A DNA stretch of 64,000 bases from Pseudomonas serboccidentalis (GTDB taxonomy: Bacteria; Pseudomonadota; Gammaproteobacteria; Pseudomonadales; Pseudomonadaceae). The translations under genes and the position numbers were made by a program. Below are positions 28,183-37,700 of this stretch, piece by piece. Each line of letters starts with the position of its first letter. The first letter of the stretch is position 1. The stretch spans positions 5,548,254 through 5,612,253 of the forward strand of contig NZ_CP101655.1 in the NCBI RefSeq assembly GCF_028830055.1, written 5' to 3'. Below the pieces are notes generated by a model, which was given only the letters and a program-made list of their open reading frames with translations, did no database searches and was not told the origin of the DNA.

Positions 28183-29439
28183 TTATTGATGTGAGTCCGG
28201 CGCATCGGGCGCCGCAGGGGCGTTGCGCAGAAGGCGGTAGAGCAGGGGCAGGCACAGCAGGCCGCCGAGGGCTGCCCACACGGCGAAGGACTGGAGGCTC
28301 CGGCCGCCGCCGATGACGGCGATGAGCGATCCGCCGGCACCCATCACGGCAATCGACAGCATGCCGATCATGGCCGAGACCAGACCTTTGCCTTCATCGC
28401 TTGCGAACAGCGTCAGCCGGTACAGCGCAGCGTTACTCATGCCCAGTCCCAGCGCGTACAGGGCAAGACCGGCGACGGTCAGTATCAGCGAGGTCGAACT
28501 CAGCGCCGTGGCGATGAGCATCAGCAGTCCGAGGCAGAACGGCCACAATGCCAGGCCAATCACTCGCACAAGCGAGTGATTCGTCAGCAATCGATCCAGT
28601 AGCAGATTGCCGACGATCACGGCCGAGAACACCGGAATCTGCCACAGGCCATACGCCAGCGCCGACAGTTCCAGGCGCTGCATGAGCAGCACCGGCGCCA
28701 GCCCGATCCAGGCTATCAGCGGCAGGCTCATCAGGCCCAGCGCCAGGCTGCTGCCGACGAATCGGCGGTTGCGCAGCAGGGCAAGGTAACTGCGCCGGAT
28801 CTGCCTGAGCGAGAACGGCACGGGAGCCTGTTGTTGTCCGTCGCGGCGCACCACACCGATGGTTTCCGGCATCCACACCCAGAGACCGATCCAGGTCACG
28901 GCGCTTGCTGCGCCAAGGCCGAGAAACAACTGGCGCCAGCTCAACCATTCCAATAGAAGACTGCCGAGCAGCGGCCCGAGCAACGGCGACAGCAGTGCCA
29001 CATTGCCCAGCAACGCCATGAGTCGCACGGCATCGGCTTCGCAGAATACTTCCTGCAGCGCCGGGTAGCTGACGGCAATGACGAAGCCCAGGCCCATGCC
29101 TTGAATCAGGCGCAACGCGTTGAACGCTTCGATACGCTGAATCATGACCGCGGCGCTGCACGCCAGACCGAACAGTGCACAGCCGAGCAGCAGCAAGCGG
29201 CGTCTGCCGTAACGGTCGGAGAGAGGGCCGATCAGCCATTGCAGGCATACGCCGCCAATCAGGTACAAGTTGAAGGCGTTCGGTACATGCCGGGCGTCGG
29301 CGTTGAATTCGTCGGTGACCGTCAACATGGCCGGCATGATCATGTCGCTTGCCATGTAGGTGATCAGTTCGAAAGCGGTAATGGCCAGGCAGAATCCAAT
29401 CATCTGCACCGGTCCCATTACGATCAGAGTTCTCTGCAT
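28183..29439 (-). CDS. MdfA-type MFS multidrug/product exporter
   Basis: A 418-residue 12-helix major facilitator protein of the MdfA/Cmr drug:H+ antiporter group. TM1 carries ITAFELITYMASDMIMPAM, with the membrane-embedded acidic residues typical of MdfA, and the loop 2-3 motif reads GPLSDRYGRRR. It starts at 29439 (GGA a few bases upstream), which gives the standard MdfA length; an in-frame start at 29523 would add an unneeded leader. As first gene of the LuxE/LuxC operon it most likely exports the operon's product. Drug efflux is the alternative. Confidence 0.9.
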   Translation of the reverse strand: MQRTLIVMGPVQMIGFCLAITAFELITYMASDMIMPAMLTVTDEFNADARHVPNAFNLYLIGGVCLQWLIGPLSDRYGRRRLLLLGCALFGLACSAAVMIQRIEAFNALRLIQGMGLGFVIAVSYPALQEVFCEADAVRLMALLGNVALLSPLLGPLLGSLLLEWLSWRQLFLGLGAASAVTWIGLWVWMPETIGVVRRDGQQQAPVPFSLRQIRRSYLALLRNRRFVGSSLALGLMSLPLIAWIGLAPVLLMQRLELSALAYGLWQIPVFSAVIVGNLLLDRLLTNHSLVRVIGLALWPFCLGLLMLIATALSSTSLILTVAGLALYALGLGMSNAALYRLTLFASDEGKGLVSAMIGMLSIAVMGAGGSLIAVIGGGRSLQSFAVWAALGGLLCLPLLYRLLRNAPAAPDAPDSHQ

Positions 29440-29530
29440 AACATCCGTGTTCCATTGATCGAGAAAGTCCGCAGAGACTAGAGGCAGAGTCGCCGCAGCC
29501 TCTAATGCTTTGCTGCGACACAAGATTTCA

Positions 29531-29547
29531 AATACTTACAACGTATT
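29531..29547. promoter_or_regulatory. Palindrome upstream of the LuxE/LuxC operon
   Basis: AATAC and GTATT arms flank a 7-bp centre in an AT-rich patch about 90 bp upstream of the exporter start codon. On the minus strand a weak sigma70-like pair (TTGAAA, 18-bp spacer, CATTAG) lies just downstream of it. It may be an operator; no regulator gene is adjacent. Confidence 0.35.
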
Positions 29548-29601
29548 AAATTGGATCCATGTCCGTCTCGAGCAGGCGCTTTTCAGGGCGTGGCGCGCCA
29601 A

Positions 29602-29628
29602 CGAAAATGCCCGCCAGGTGGCGGGCAT
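29602..29628 (-). terminator. Intrinsic terminator for the small lipoprotein gene
   Basis: A 9-bp stem (ATGCCCGCC at 29607-29615 with GGCGGGCAT at 29620-29628) and AGGT loop, followed on the minus strand by TTTTCGTT. It lies 74 bp past the stop of the 44-aa lipoprotein. Confidence 0.7.
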
Positions 29629-29701
29629 GGTGGGTACTGAAAAGCCTTGTGGTGTTTCTCGACCGGCGCTTCAGACACGCCGGCAGGCGAACGTCCCTGT
29701 T

Positions 29702-29836
29702 CTATCGACGGTAATAACCGGGACCTTCCTGGTACCGATGGTGGCCGTCGTGCCAGCCTCCGTGGGGGAAAATGATGCAGCCACTCAAGGTCAGTACGGC
29801 AAGGAGGGGAATCAGCCAGGTGATTCGACGGAACAT
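29702..29836 (-). CDS. 44-residue lipoprotein
   Basis: A tiny predicted lipoprotein: MFRRITWLIPLLAVLTLSGC, in which LSGC is a lipobox with Cys20 as the lipidated residue, followed by a short tail rich in His, Gly and Tyr (HGGWHDGHHRYQEGPGYYRR). The His-rich tail could bind metal. A GAGGA eight bases before the ATG at 29836 supports this start over longer ones. A hairpin terminator follows. It resembles the many short His/Tyr/Gly-rich lipoproteins of Pseudomonas with unknown roles. Confidence 0.75.
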   Translation of the reverse strand: MFRRITWLIPLLAVLTLSGCIIFPHGGWHDGHHRYQEGPGYYRR

Positions 29837-29993
29837 TTCATAAATCCTCATGGTTACGCCGTCATGAAGCCAAAACTCTTCATCGGCTGTAACATGAGAC
29901 CGCGTCCGCTGGGGCTCATCCCCGCAACACGGTATGCGCATGGCATGCAAACGGATACAAACCGGATACATTTGAAAGTTTCAGGAACCCGTA

Positions 29994-30182
29994 ATGACCC
30001 AGAAGCAACGTTTGAAATACTCGATTCTGATCGCCCTGTCGGTGCTGGCGATCATGCTCGGCCTGTCCTGGCTGCAAAATGCCGGGATGCTCAGCGAGAA
30101 GATGTTCCAGTACATCGCCATTGGCGTGGCGGTCGTCGTGGTGGTGATCAACGGGGTGATGCGCCGCAAGGTCAAACCCTGA
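29994..30182 (+). CDS. 62-residue inner-membrane protein
   Basis: A short protein with two predicted transmembrane helices (YSILIALSVLAIMLGLSWL and IAIGVAVVVVVINGVMRR) joined by a small loop and ending in basic residues. A CAGGAA precedes the ATG at a suitable distance. It is divergent from the small lipoprotein and convergent with the Fur-like gene, whose stop lies 18 bp beyond its own. The function is unknown. Confidence 0.7.
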   Translation: MTQKQRLKYSILIALSVLAIMLGLSWLQNAGMLSEKMFQYIAIGVAVVVVVINGVMRRKVKP

Positions 30183-30200
30183 CGGCGATCGCGGGACGCT

Positions 30201-30578
30201 TCAATCGTTATTGAGCACTGCAGCAGCCTGTGGATGCAGGCTGTAACTCTTGTCCGGGTTGAAGGTGACCACACCTTCGGCGCACAGACGCTTCAATACT
30301 TCGCGCACACTGAGAAACGACAGCGGGACGTCCAGGTCCAGCAGTTGACTGTGCACGCCGCGCACCCCCAGGCGTCGATCGCTTTGCGCGGCGACCAGCA
30401 GGGCGTCGATGACTTTCAGGCGTACCAGACTGGTGCGCAGGCCAAAACTTTTCAGCAGCAGGCGAATGCGTTCATTGCCCTGTCGCTCGGGGCTGGGTGC
30501 GAAACTGCTCGCGCGGGGACTCATGGAAGCTCCTTGTGACGCCTGGCTACCGTCCGTTGGTAGTTGCGAGTTGTACAT
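30201..30578 (-). CDS. Truncated Fur-like winged-helix regulator
   Basis: A 125-residue protein. After a 30-residue Ser/Gln/Pro-rich leader it matches only the N-terminal DNA-binding domain of Fur/Zur proteins (LLLKSFGLRTSLVRLKVI, about 40-57, then a recognition-helix region LSFLSVREVLKRLCAEGVV, about 86-104). The C-terminal metal-binding and dimerisation domain is absent, so any control of activity must differ from Fur. An AGGAG seven to eight bases before the ATG at 30578 supports the start. It is divergent from pvdQ across a 277-bp region. Annotations in related genomes, as I recall them, call it an Fe2+/Zn2+ uptake regulation protein. Confidence 0.72.
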   Translation of the reverse strand: MYNSQLPTDGSQASQGASMSPRASSFAPSPERQGNERIRLLLKSFGLRTSLVRLKVIDALLVAAQSDRRLGVRGVHSQLLDLDVPLSFLSVREVLKRLCAEGVVTFNPDKSYSLHPQAAAVLNND

Positions 30579-30737
30579 GGGATTACTCCTTTTCAGAGCC
30601 TGATCAGGAACCGTTTTGGCTGCTCTCGATAAACAAGACGTTTCAGCACGGCGAATCATGAAAGAAAACATGTAGAAATTTTGTCGCTTATTCGTTGTTT
30701 TCCCGTCATCGCTGGCTGTGTTCGCGGGTACGCGGGC

Positions 30738-30760
30738 TAAATTTTTTCTCCCGGATTCGT
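30738..30760 (+). promoter_or_regulatory. Candidate iron-starvation (PvdS) promoter of pvdQ
   Basis: TAAAT (30738-30742) preceded by GC, and CGT (30758-30760), are separated by 15 bases. PvdS-dependent iron-starvation boxes usually read TAAAT-N16/17-CGT, so the spacing is one short. The site lies 96 bp upstream of the pvdQ start codon, a reasonable position. Confidence 0.5.
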
Positions 30761-30855
30761 TTCCTGAACAGCCACCTTGCGCGCAGGCGCAGGCGTCAAC
30801 TTCAGACCGGATCCGGCGCACGCGTCGATCCTTGTCCTATCGATCAGGAGCGTGC

Positions 30856-33201
30856 GTGATTATTCCCAGGCAGTTAACCGGGCTGGCCCTCGCCGGCGTG
30901 TTTCTCGGGCTCAGTCTGTCGGCCCATGCGTTCAGTCCCGCCACTCAGGCCAGCGCCGAGATTCGTCGCACCGGGTTTGGTGTGCCGCACATTCGTGCCG
31001 AAAACGAGCGTGGCCTGGGCTTCGGCATCGGTTATGCCTACGCCCAGGACAACTTGTGCCTGCTGGCCAACGAAATCGTCACGGTCAATGGCCAGCGCTC
31101 ACGCTATTTCGGCCCGGACCTATTCACCGTTGAGGAGCGTGAAAACCGCGTCAGCGATCTGTTTTTCACCTGGCTCAATACCCCTGAAGCGGTGAAAGCG
31201 TTCTGGGATGCGCAGCCGACCGAAGTGCACGACCTGGTGCAAGGCTACGCCGCCGGCTACAACCGCTATCTGGCCGAGCGCCGCCAGCAAGGTTTGCCGC
31301 AGCAGTGTCAGGGTGAATGGGTACGTGATATCGCTGCCGAGGATCTGGTGAAACTCACGCGCCGGCTGCTGGTTGAAGGCGGGGTCGGGCAGTTCGCCGA
31401 GGCGTTGGCCGGGGCAACACCGCCGCAGGCGTCGGCACAGGTCGACCGCAACGCACACGCTTATCAGGTGGCGGACACGCGCATGCAGCGCTTCGCCCTG
31501 GATCGCGGCAGCAACGCCATCGCGGTCGGCAGCGAACGCTCGTTCAACGGTCGCGGCATGCTGCTGGCCAACCCGCATTTTCCGTGGGTCGGTGGCATGC
31601 GTTTTTACCAGATGCACCTGACCATCCCGGGCAAGCTTGACGTCATGGGCGCGGCGTTACCGGGGCTGCCGATGATCAACATCGGCTTCAACCAGCACCT
31701 GGCCTGGACTCACACGGTCGATTCGTCGAAGCACTTCACCCTGTATCGCCTGCAACTCGATCCGAAAGACCCGACACGCTACTTGCTGGACGGCAAATCG
31801 CTGCCGATGAGCAAGCAGGCCGTGACCGTGCAGGTCAAACAGGCGGACGGTCAGGTGGTGCCGGTCACACGGGATATCTACAGCTCGCCGTTCGGCCCGA
31901 TTGTGCAGTGGCCGGGCAAGCTCGACTGGGACCATCAGTACGCCTTCAGCCTGCGCGATGCCAATCTGGGCAACGATCGGGTCTTGACGCAGTGGTACGC
32001 AATGAATCAGGCCGCCAACCTCAAGGATTTGCAGGATTCGGTGCACAAGATCCAGGGCATTCCGTGGGTCAATACCCTGGCCGTGGATGACAAGGGCCAG
32101 ACGCTGTACATGAACCTGTCGGTGGTGCCGAACGTCAGCGCCGACAAACTCGCCCGGTGCAGTGATCCGCGCGCCGGGTTGCAGATGATCGTGCTGGACG
32201 GTTCGCACAGCGCCTGTGCCTGGGATATCGACCCACAAGCGGCGCAGCCGGGCATCTATGCCGCCAGCCAGTTACCGCAATTGCTGCGCAAGGATTTCGT
32301 CCAGCATTCCAACGATTCGGCCTGGCTGGCGAACCCGGCGCAACCGTTGACCGGTTTCTCCCCTTTGATTAGTCAGGACGGCCAGCCATTGGGCCTGCGT
32401 GCCCGGTTTGCTCTGGATCGCCTGGCTACGCTGGGCAAACAAGGGCCGGTGGGGGTGAAGGATCTGCAGCACATGGTGATGGATGACAACGTGTATCTGG
32501 CGACGCAGGTGCTGCCCGATCTGTTGACATTCTGCAGTGCTGATCTTGCCGCCGACGCCGCCGCACTGAAGCCGGTTTGTGCCAGCCTCAAGGGCTGGGA
32601 CGGTCGGGCGAATCTGGATTCGGGCACCGGCCTGGTGCATTTCCAGAACATCATGCAGGCCTTGCTCGAGTCGCCGGATATCTGGCGGGTGCCGTTCGAT
32701 GCGAAAGACCCGCAACACACCCCGCGCGGGCTGGCGATCGAACAACCGGCAGTGACCAAGGCGCTGCGCGAAGCGATGCTGGCGTCGGCCGCCACCGTCG
32801 AGAAAATGCGCCTCAAGCCTGACACCCGCTGGGGTGATATTCAGGTGGTGAGTAGCGGCGCTCAGCAAACGGCGATTCACGGCGGACCTGGGACGCTTGG
32901 CATCTACAACGCCATCCAGAGTGTGCCGCGCGAAGACGGCAAGCTCGAAGTGGTCAGCGGCACCAGCTACCTGCAAGTGGTGAGCTTCGACGACAAAGGC
33001 CCGCAGGCTCAGGGGCTGCTGGCGTTTTCCCTGTCCAGTGATCCGGCGTCGACATACTCCCGGGACCAGACCGAGGCCTTTTCGAAAAAACAGTGGAGTG
33101 TGCTGCCGTTCACTGAACAGCAGATTACCGCCGATCCGCACTATCAGGTGCAGGCGATTCGCGAGGCCTCTGAGCAGCCGACAAAGGTAGTGGCGCAATA
33201 A
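30856..33201 (+). CDS. pvdQ: Pyoverdine/acyl-homoserine-lactone acylase PvdQ
   Basis: A 781-residue Ntn-hydrolase precursor closely resembling P. aeruginosa PvdQ, the periplasmic acylase that removes the fatty acyl chain from the pyoverdine precursor and can also cleave long-chain acyl-homoserine lactones. A signal peptide ([19 protein letters not shown]) is followed by the alpha chain, a linker, and the autocleavage site before Ser219 ([13 protein letters not shown]), the catalytic nucleophile; further blocks are [17 protein letters not shown] and [11 protein letters not shown]. The start is GTG at 30856 with AGGAG five bases upstream. A strong terminator follows. No pyoverdine synthetase genes are nearby, so here pvdQ is separate from the main pvd cluster. 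Confidence 0.95.
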   Translation: MIIPRQLTGLALAGVFLGLSLSAHAFSPATQASAEIRRTGFGVPHIRAENERGLGFGIGYAYAQDNLCLLANEIVTVNGQRSRYFGPDLFTVEERENRVSDLFFTWLNTPEAVKAFWDAQPTEVHDLVQGYAAGYNRYLAERRQQGLPQQCQGEWVRDIAAEDLVKLTRRLLVEGGVGQFAEALAGATPPQASAQVDRNAHAYQVADTRMQRFALDRGSNAIAVGSERSFNGRGMLLANPHFPWVGGMRFYQMHLTIPGKLDVMGAALPGLPMINIGFNQHLAWTHTVDSSKHFTLYRLQLDPKDPTRYLLDGKSLPMSKQAVTVQVKQADGQVVPVTRDIYSSPFGPIVQWPGKLDWDHQYAFSLRDANLGNDRVLTQWYAMNQAANLKDLQDSVHKIQGIPWVNTLAVDDKGQTLYMNLSVVPNVSADKLARCSDPRAGLQMIVLDGSHSACAWDIDPQAAQPGIYAASQLPQLLRKDFVQHSNDSAWLANPAQPLTGFSPLISQDGQPLGLRARFALDRLATLGKQGPVGVKDLQHMVMDDNVYLATQVLPDLLTFCSADLAADAAALKPVCASLKGWDGRANLDSGTGLVHFQNIMQALLESPDIWRVPFDAKDPQHTPRGLAIEQPAVTKALREAMLASAATVEKMRLKPDTRWGDIQVVSSGAQQTAIHGGPGTLGIYNAIQSVPREDGKLEVVSGTSYLQVVSFDDKGPQAQGLLAFSLSSDPASTYSRDQTEAFSKKQWSVLPFTEQQITADPHYQVQAIREASEQPTKVVAQ

Positions 33202-33221
33202 ACGATTGAGCGCGGCCTGAA

Positions 33222-33266
33222 CGAAAAAGCCGCTGCCCCCTGAACAAGGGGCAGCGGCTTTTTTTA
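33222..33266. terminator. Bidirectional terminator between pvdQ and fecR
   Basis: A long GC stem (GCCGCTGCCCC with GGGGCAGCGGC, about 33229-33258) is flanked by AAAAA on the left and a run of seven T on the right, so it can stop transcription from both convergent genes. Confidence 0.9.
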
Positions 33267-33276
33267 TTGCCAGGCT

Positions 33277-34278
33277 TCAGGTTTTCGGCGGCTGGCGGGG
33301 CATCGAGTTGATGACGGGATCACCTTCGGTGTTGCGGGTCAGGTAGACCGGCAGCACCTTGGGCAGGGTGTTGACGAGGCCGCCGAGCTCTTTGATGTTG
33401 TAGACGCCGCCGACGCGGATCGCTCCGGTGCTGGCGTCCGCGAGTTTCAGCGGCTTGCTCAGGTAACGGTTGATCAGGGGCAGGGCTTCGTTCAACGCCA
33501 GATTGTCCAGCACCAGTTTGCCGCTGCGCCAGGCCAGGGCGTTGTCGTTGGGGTAGGTCTGGCTGATCTGTGGCATGTAATCGCCATGCCTGTACTGCGC
33601 CTGCATCGCCGGCCCCAAACGCAAACCATCACCCGGCAGTGCAGCGTTGCTGGTGACCAGGACCGAGCCTTCGATCAGGTTGACCCGCACTTGATCTTCA
33701 TAGCGCCAGACATTGAAACGGGTGCCGGTCACGCGGATCTTGCCTTCGGCCGCCCGGACCACGAAGGGGTGGGAGAGATCGTGGCTGACCTCGAAAAAGG
33801 CTTCACCTTTTTTCAGGGTGACCCGGCGCTCGTCCTTGTAATTGCTGAAGGTCAGCTCAGTGTTGAGGTTGAGCTCGATCTGGCTGCCATCGCTCAGGGT
33901 GACCTGACGGACATTATCGCTGGCTTCAAAATGCTGGTAGCTGTTGGGCAGCCAGCCCAGATGCCATCCGCTGTAGGCCGCCAAGGGCAGGGCCAGAGCA
34001 CAGACGCTGGCGGCCATTGCGTAACGACGCCAGGCCGGGGCCGGTTTGTTCAGTGGCACGTTCGGGATCGGTTGTGGACGCGGCAAATGTTCAGCAACGC
34101 CCCAGATTTCCAGCATGGCTTCGTATTCGAAGGCATGCAGCGGATGCGCGTCGCGCCATTGCTCGAAAGCCAGACGCTCCTCGGCGGAGCAGTCAACAGC
34201 GTGCAGACGCATGCACCAGTGCGCGGCGGCATCGGTGATCGCATCGTATTCGGCTTCCGAGAGGGATTCTTGGGTCAT
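33277..34278 (-). CDS. FecR family anti-sigma/sigma-regulator (orphan)
   Basis: A 333-residue single-pass inner-membrane regulator. The N-terminal cytoplasmic DUF4880 region (WCMRLHAVDCSAEERLAFEQW) would bind an ECF sigma factor. A transmembrane segment (AMAASVCALALPLAAYSGW, about 88-106) follows, then the periplasmic FecR domain (VTLSDGSQIELNLNTELTF) and a C-terminal STN-like receptor-contact domain. FecR genes normally follow an ECF sigma gene; none is present here, and no TonB receptor is adjacent. Convergence with pvdQ makes an FpvR-like role (control of PvdS/FpvI in pyoverdine signalling) attractive but unproven. AGGA lies about nine bases before the ATG. Confidence 0.88.
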   Translation of the reverse strand: MTQESLSEAEYDAITDAAAHWCMRLHAVDCSAEERLAFEQWRDAHPLHAFEYEAMLEIWGVAEHLPRPQPIPNVPLNKPAPAWRRYAMAASVCALALPLAAYSGWHLGWLPNSYQHFEASDNVRQVTLSDGSQIELNLNTELTFSNYKDERRVTLKKGEAFFEVSHDLSHPFVVRAAEGKIRVTGTRFNVWRYEDQVRVNLIEGSVLVTSNAALPGDGLRLGPAMQAQYRHGDYMPQISQTYPNDNALAWRSGKLVLDNLALNEALPLINRYLSKPLKLADASTGAIRVGGVYNIKELGGLVNTLPKVLPVYLTRNTEGDPVINSMPRQPPKT

Positions 34279-34431
34279 TGACTCGTCCTGATTTGCTGCA
34301 TTCTAACCTTCTCGGCAAGGCGCCGAGAACATCCGTCATGGCAATTGCCCATCAACGTGGAACTTATTTTTCCGTCTGACGCCCAAAAAACAGGACGTCT
34401 GACGAACATCATCCACAAACGGAGTGAAAAA

Positions 34432-34701
34432 ATGATCAAAAAAACCTTTGCCGCTGTTGTTGCCACCGCCGCCCTGCTCAGCGCAGGTACCGCCATGGCT
34501 GACCGGCCAGGCGCAGGCTGGGTGACCATCGAGAAGGCAATCGAGATCGTCAAGACCAAGGCCGGTTATGTCGAGGTGTATGAGATCGAGGCAGACAACG
34601 CCGGTTACTGGAAAGGCGAGGGTCGCAAGGCGGATGGCGTGGTGTACGAGTTCCGCATTGATGGCGCTTCCGGCAACATCCTGCGCGATCAGAAAGACTG
34701 A
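34432..34701 (+). CDS. PepSY-domain periplasmic protein
   Basis: An 89-residue exported protein. The signal peptide is MIKKTFAAVVATAALLSAGT followed by AMA, then one PepSY domain (VTIEKAIEIVKTKAGYVEVYE ending FRIDGASGNIL). Single-domain PepSY proteins may inhibit proteases or respond to metal/stress signals, often in two-component regulons; the role here is unknown. GGAG lies seven bases before the ATG at 34432, which is preferred over an in-frame start at 34345. A terminator follows. It is divergent from the FecR gene. Confidence 0.88.
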   Translation: MIKKTFAAVVATAALLSAGTAMADRPGAGWVTIEKAIEIVKTKAGYVEVYEIEADNAGYWKGEGRKADGVVYEFRIDGASGNILRDQKD

Positions 34702-34723
34702 CATTGATACACCGCAAGCGGAT

Positions 34724-34753
34724 GCGCAGGCCTTGGGGCCTGCGCTTTTTTTT
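34724..34753 (+). terminator. Intrinsic terminator after the PepSY gene
   Basis: A 9-bp stem GCGCAGGCC/GGCCTGCGC with a TTGG loop, followed by eight T. The convergent toxin-like gene ends five bases beyond. Confidence 0.9.
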
Positions 34754-34758
34754 GCCGC

Positions 34759-37700
34759 TCAGTTCAGTCCCTCCGCAGGCTGGGTGACCGGGTCGAGCTG
34801 TCGGCCCATTTCACAGATCAGAAAGGCAATCGAGTCGGCATTGCGCAGGATCGTATCGATGCGTGCGGCAGGATTGTGCGGGTTCAGGAATGCCCGCCGC
34901 GCAGCCTCGATGTTCGGGCAGGCGGTGATCTTGAGAATTTCCTTGCCGACATGCGTCATCCCGGGAATGGAATCCATGCTGATCCATTCGCTCAGTTCGT
35001 GGTTCCAGGCGGCAAACAGTTCCTCGTGGGGGGTGGCGAGTGACAGTGCTTCACGTTGAAAACTTTTCTGGGTTTCTTTCAACGCTGCTCCATAACCGGT
35101 AATCGTCGAAATCAGATCGGTAAACGGACGCCGGGCCTCCAGCGACGCAATATCCACGGCCTTGGCAAACTGATGCGCGAATTCGTGGATCAGCGTCGAT
35201 GCCTGGGCATGGCCCTGAACATCGAACGGTTCGGTCAGACCGTCGCTGTACCAGTCGAGCCCCTGGTTGAAGAAGTTCTCGGTGAAATGCACCTTTCGGC
35301 GCAAGTCGTCCTCCAGCACGAAGGCAATCAGTCCGGTCTGCCGTGATCTGTTCGAGCCAACGACGAAACGCTCGGTGTTCATCAGATCCTCGGTGGGGTC
35401 CACCAGCGCATTGCAGATTGGCACGATGGCCTGTTTTATTTTCGCAAGCACGTCGGCGTCGATTCTCGGCACATCAAAAAACGCCTTGAGGAAGGTATCC
35501 AGCCGGGTGCCTGGGGCATGGTTTCTGAGTTGGGCCATGTTGTGCAGGCTGTTGAAGGCGTAGTAGCGGGCCAGATCGACTGTATGCATGAGGATTCGGG
35601 CTTTTTCCGGGTGCCTGGCGCGGATCTCGGTCATGCCTTGGGCTTCGATGTTCAGGCAGAGCCGGGTATCCCGGTCGTTCGTATAGCGGTTGTGCAGTGT
35701 CGACAGCACCTTGCCCAAGTGCACGGTGTGCCGATCCAGGTCGATAACCAGTTGCCCGGAGGCGGTGTGCTGCAACACCGGCCCGGCCTGATCGGTGCCC
35801 TTGATGCGCCAGACCGCCCCCGGCCGCTCCACCGGATAGACCTTGCCGGCAATCGCGGCGTAGCGGGTTTTGTCTGCAAGGTCCTGATAGGTGCCTTCGG
35901 CCGGATTCGGGGTCAAGTCTTTCAAGGCGATGGTCGTTGTTTCGAACGGCTGTAAGGTCGTCCGGTCAGGAGCTGTGGCTTTGATCTGCGCCCAGTGAGG
36001 TGCACTGATCGGTGGCGCAACCGCTGATTGCGCAGGCGCAACGTCCGAGGGCGCCAGCGTTGATTCCAGTGACAACCGACCGAGCGAGACCATCTCCACG
36101 CCGCCGGCAATGAACGAGGCCAGTGCGCGCGTCCAGTGATGATCCTGCAGCGCTTCGGCGGAGGCGAGGAAGTCCTTGTAGCTTTGCCAGAGAAATTGCA
36201 CATAGGCCAGTTTGCCCGGCAGCACGCCGGTGATTGGCTTGATGGCGGAGCTGAACAGTTTTTTCGCCGCTTCCCAGTCCGCCTGCGCAGCGGGTATTGC
36301 ATAGCTGTGCAGCAGGCGCGAGAGCAGCGCCAGATTGTCTTTGAAAAAATGCTCCAGCGCATTGCCGGCGATGGACGGCAGCGCCAGCTGCATTTCGCTG
36401 GTCTGGCCGATGCTGGCCTTGAACAAGGCGCCAAAGATCGATTGTTGATCCTCAGGCAGGCGCCGCAGCAACAGGTCTTGCAACGCCCCGGGCAGGTTGA
36501 AGGCCGCGATGACAGCGGCGTCGTTTTCGAATTCGCTGAAGACTCGCTCCCCGTGATACGGCGAATAGAGCACCTGTGGCCCGGGTTGACCGGACACCGG
36601 CCCGATCAGATACAGGCCCAGCGCGTTGACCGCCGTAGCCCCCGCAGTCTTGATCAACTTCACCTGCCTGATCATGGCATTGGCACCCGCTACCGATGCA
36701 CGGGCGAGCGCATCGGGCATGTCCAGAACCTGCGTCAGCAGGTCGAACGCCTTGCCGGAAAGCCGTTGTTGCAGTTTCAACTGGTGGGCGTGTTGCAGCA
36801 GTTGCCAGGGCAACTGGCGGATGAAGCGTTGCTTGCGCTGGGCCGCGTTGGCGTCATCGCCGGTCAGGGTGGTATTGATCTTCTCGGCGAATCCCGCGAT
36901 ATCCAGGGACTGCAGCAGGCTGCGTACGGCTTGCTGGTCGAATCCGGCCGGCAGCTTGTGCGTGCTGCTTGACGCGACTGCAAAGCGAGTTTGCCTGGCG
37001 ATGTGCGCGTGGTTCAGCGCGAAGTCGATCAGGTTCACGGCCGGACCGGCCAACGCCAGAAGCGGAGTGATCTCGATGTGTTCCGGGTCAAGGTCCGGTG
37101 CCAGGTAGCGCTCGTTCAGCAGCGTTTTGAGACGGCGCTGAATGTGTTCACGCAAGGTTGGCAGCCCCTGAAGGTAATCCTTGCCGTCGACGACGCTGTG
37201 ACGCCATTGTTCAAGCAACTCCAGGTGCAATTGCTGCTCGTCGAGTGTGGCCATGCCCAGCCAGGCGGGCAGCGTCTGTTGCCAGTTGAGTGCCCTGGCG
37301 AGCGCAGTGGCTCGCTGCAGATTGACATTGATCATCTGTCCACTCAGGGCCTTGAGGGCCTGATCCTCGCGGGTTTTTGCCAGCTTCAGGCTGCGCACCT
37401 GTTCGCAATGTTGAAGAAACTGCTCGATGGCCGATTGCGTGCGGTTGTGCAGCACGTTGTCGCTGATCAGGCGCAGTGGACCCAGCGCATAGCGCTGATG
37501 AAATCCGGTGCTGAGCGGGGAGAGGTTTTCCAGCAATGCCAGGCGTTTTACGGGGTCGAGCAGACGTTGATTCAGCCCCTGCCGGGCACTGTCGATGGAC
37601 GCGAACACCTCCAGGCCCATGGCCGGTGTCCACAATACGGTGCGGCCGGAATGTTGCGCGTCCAGACCGCCGCGTTCGGTCAGTAAAACGCAGTGGGCCA

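Noticed and set aside
22375..29439. A bioluminescence (lux) operon
   Set aside because: luxA and luxB are missing and the adenylating and reductase genes have a different architecture, so light production is not supported.
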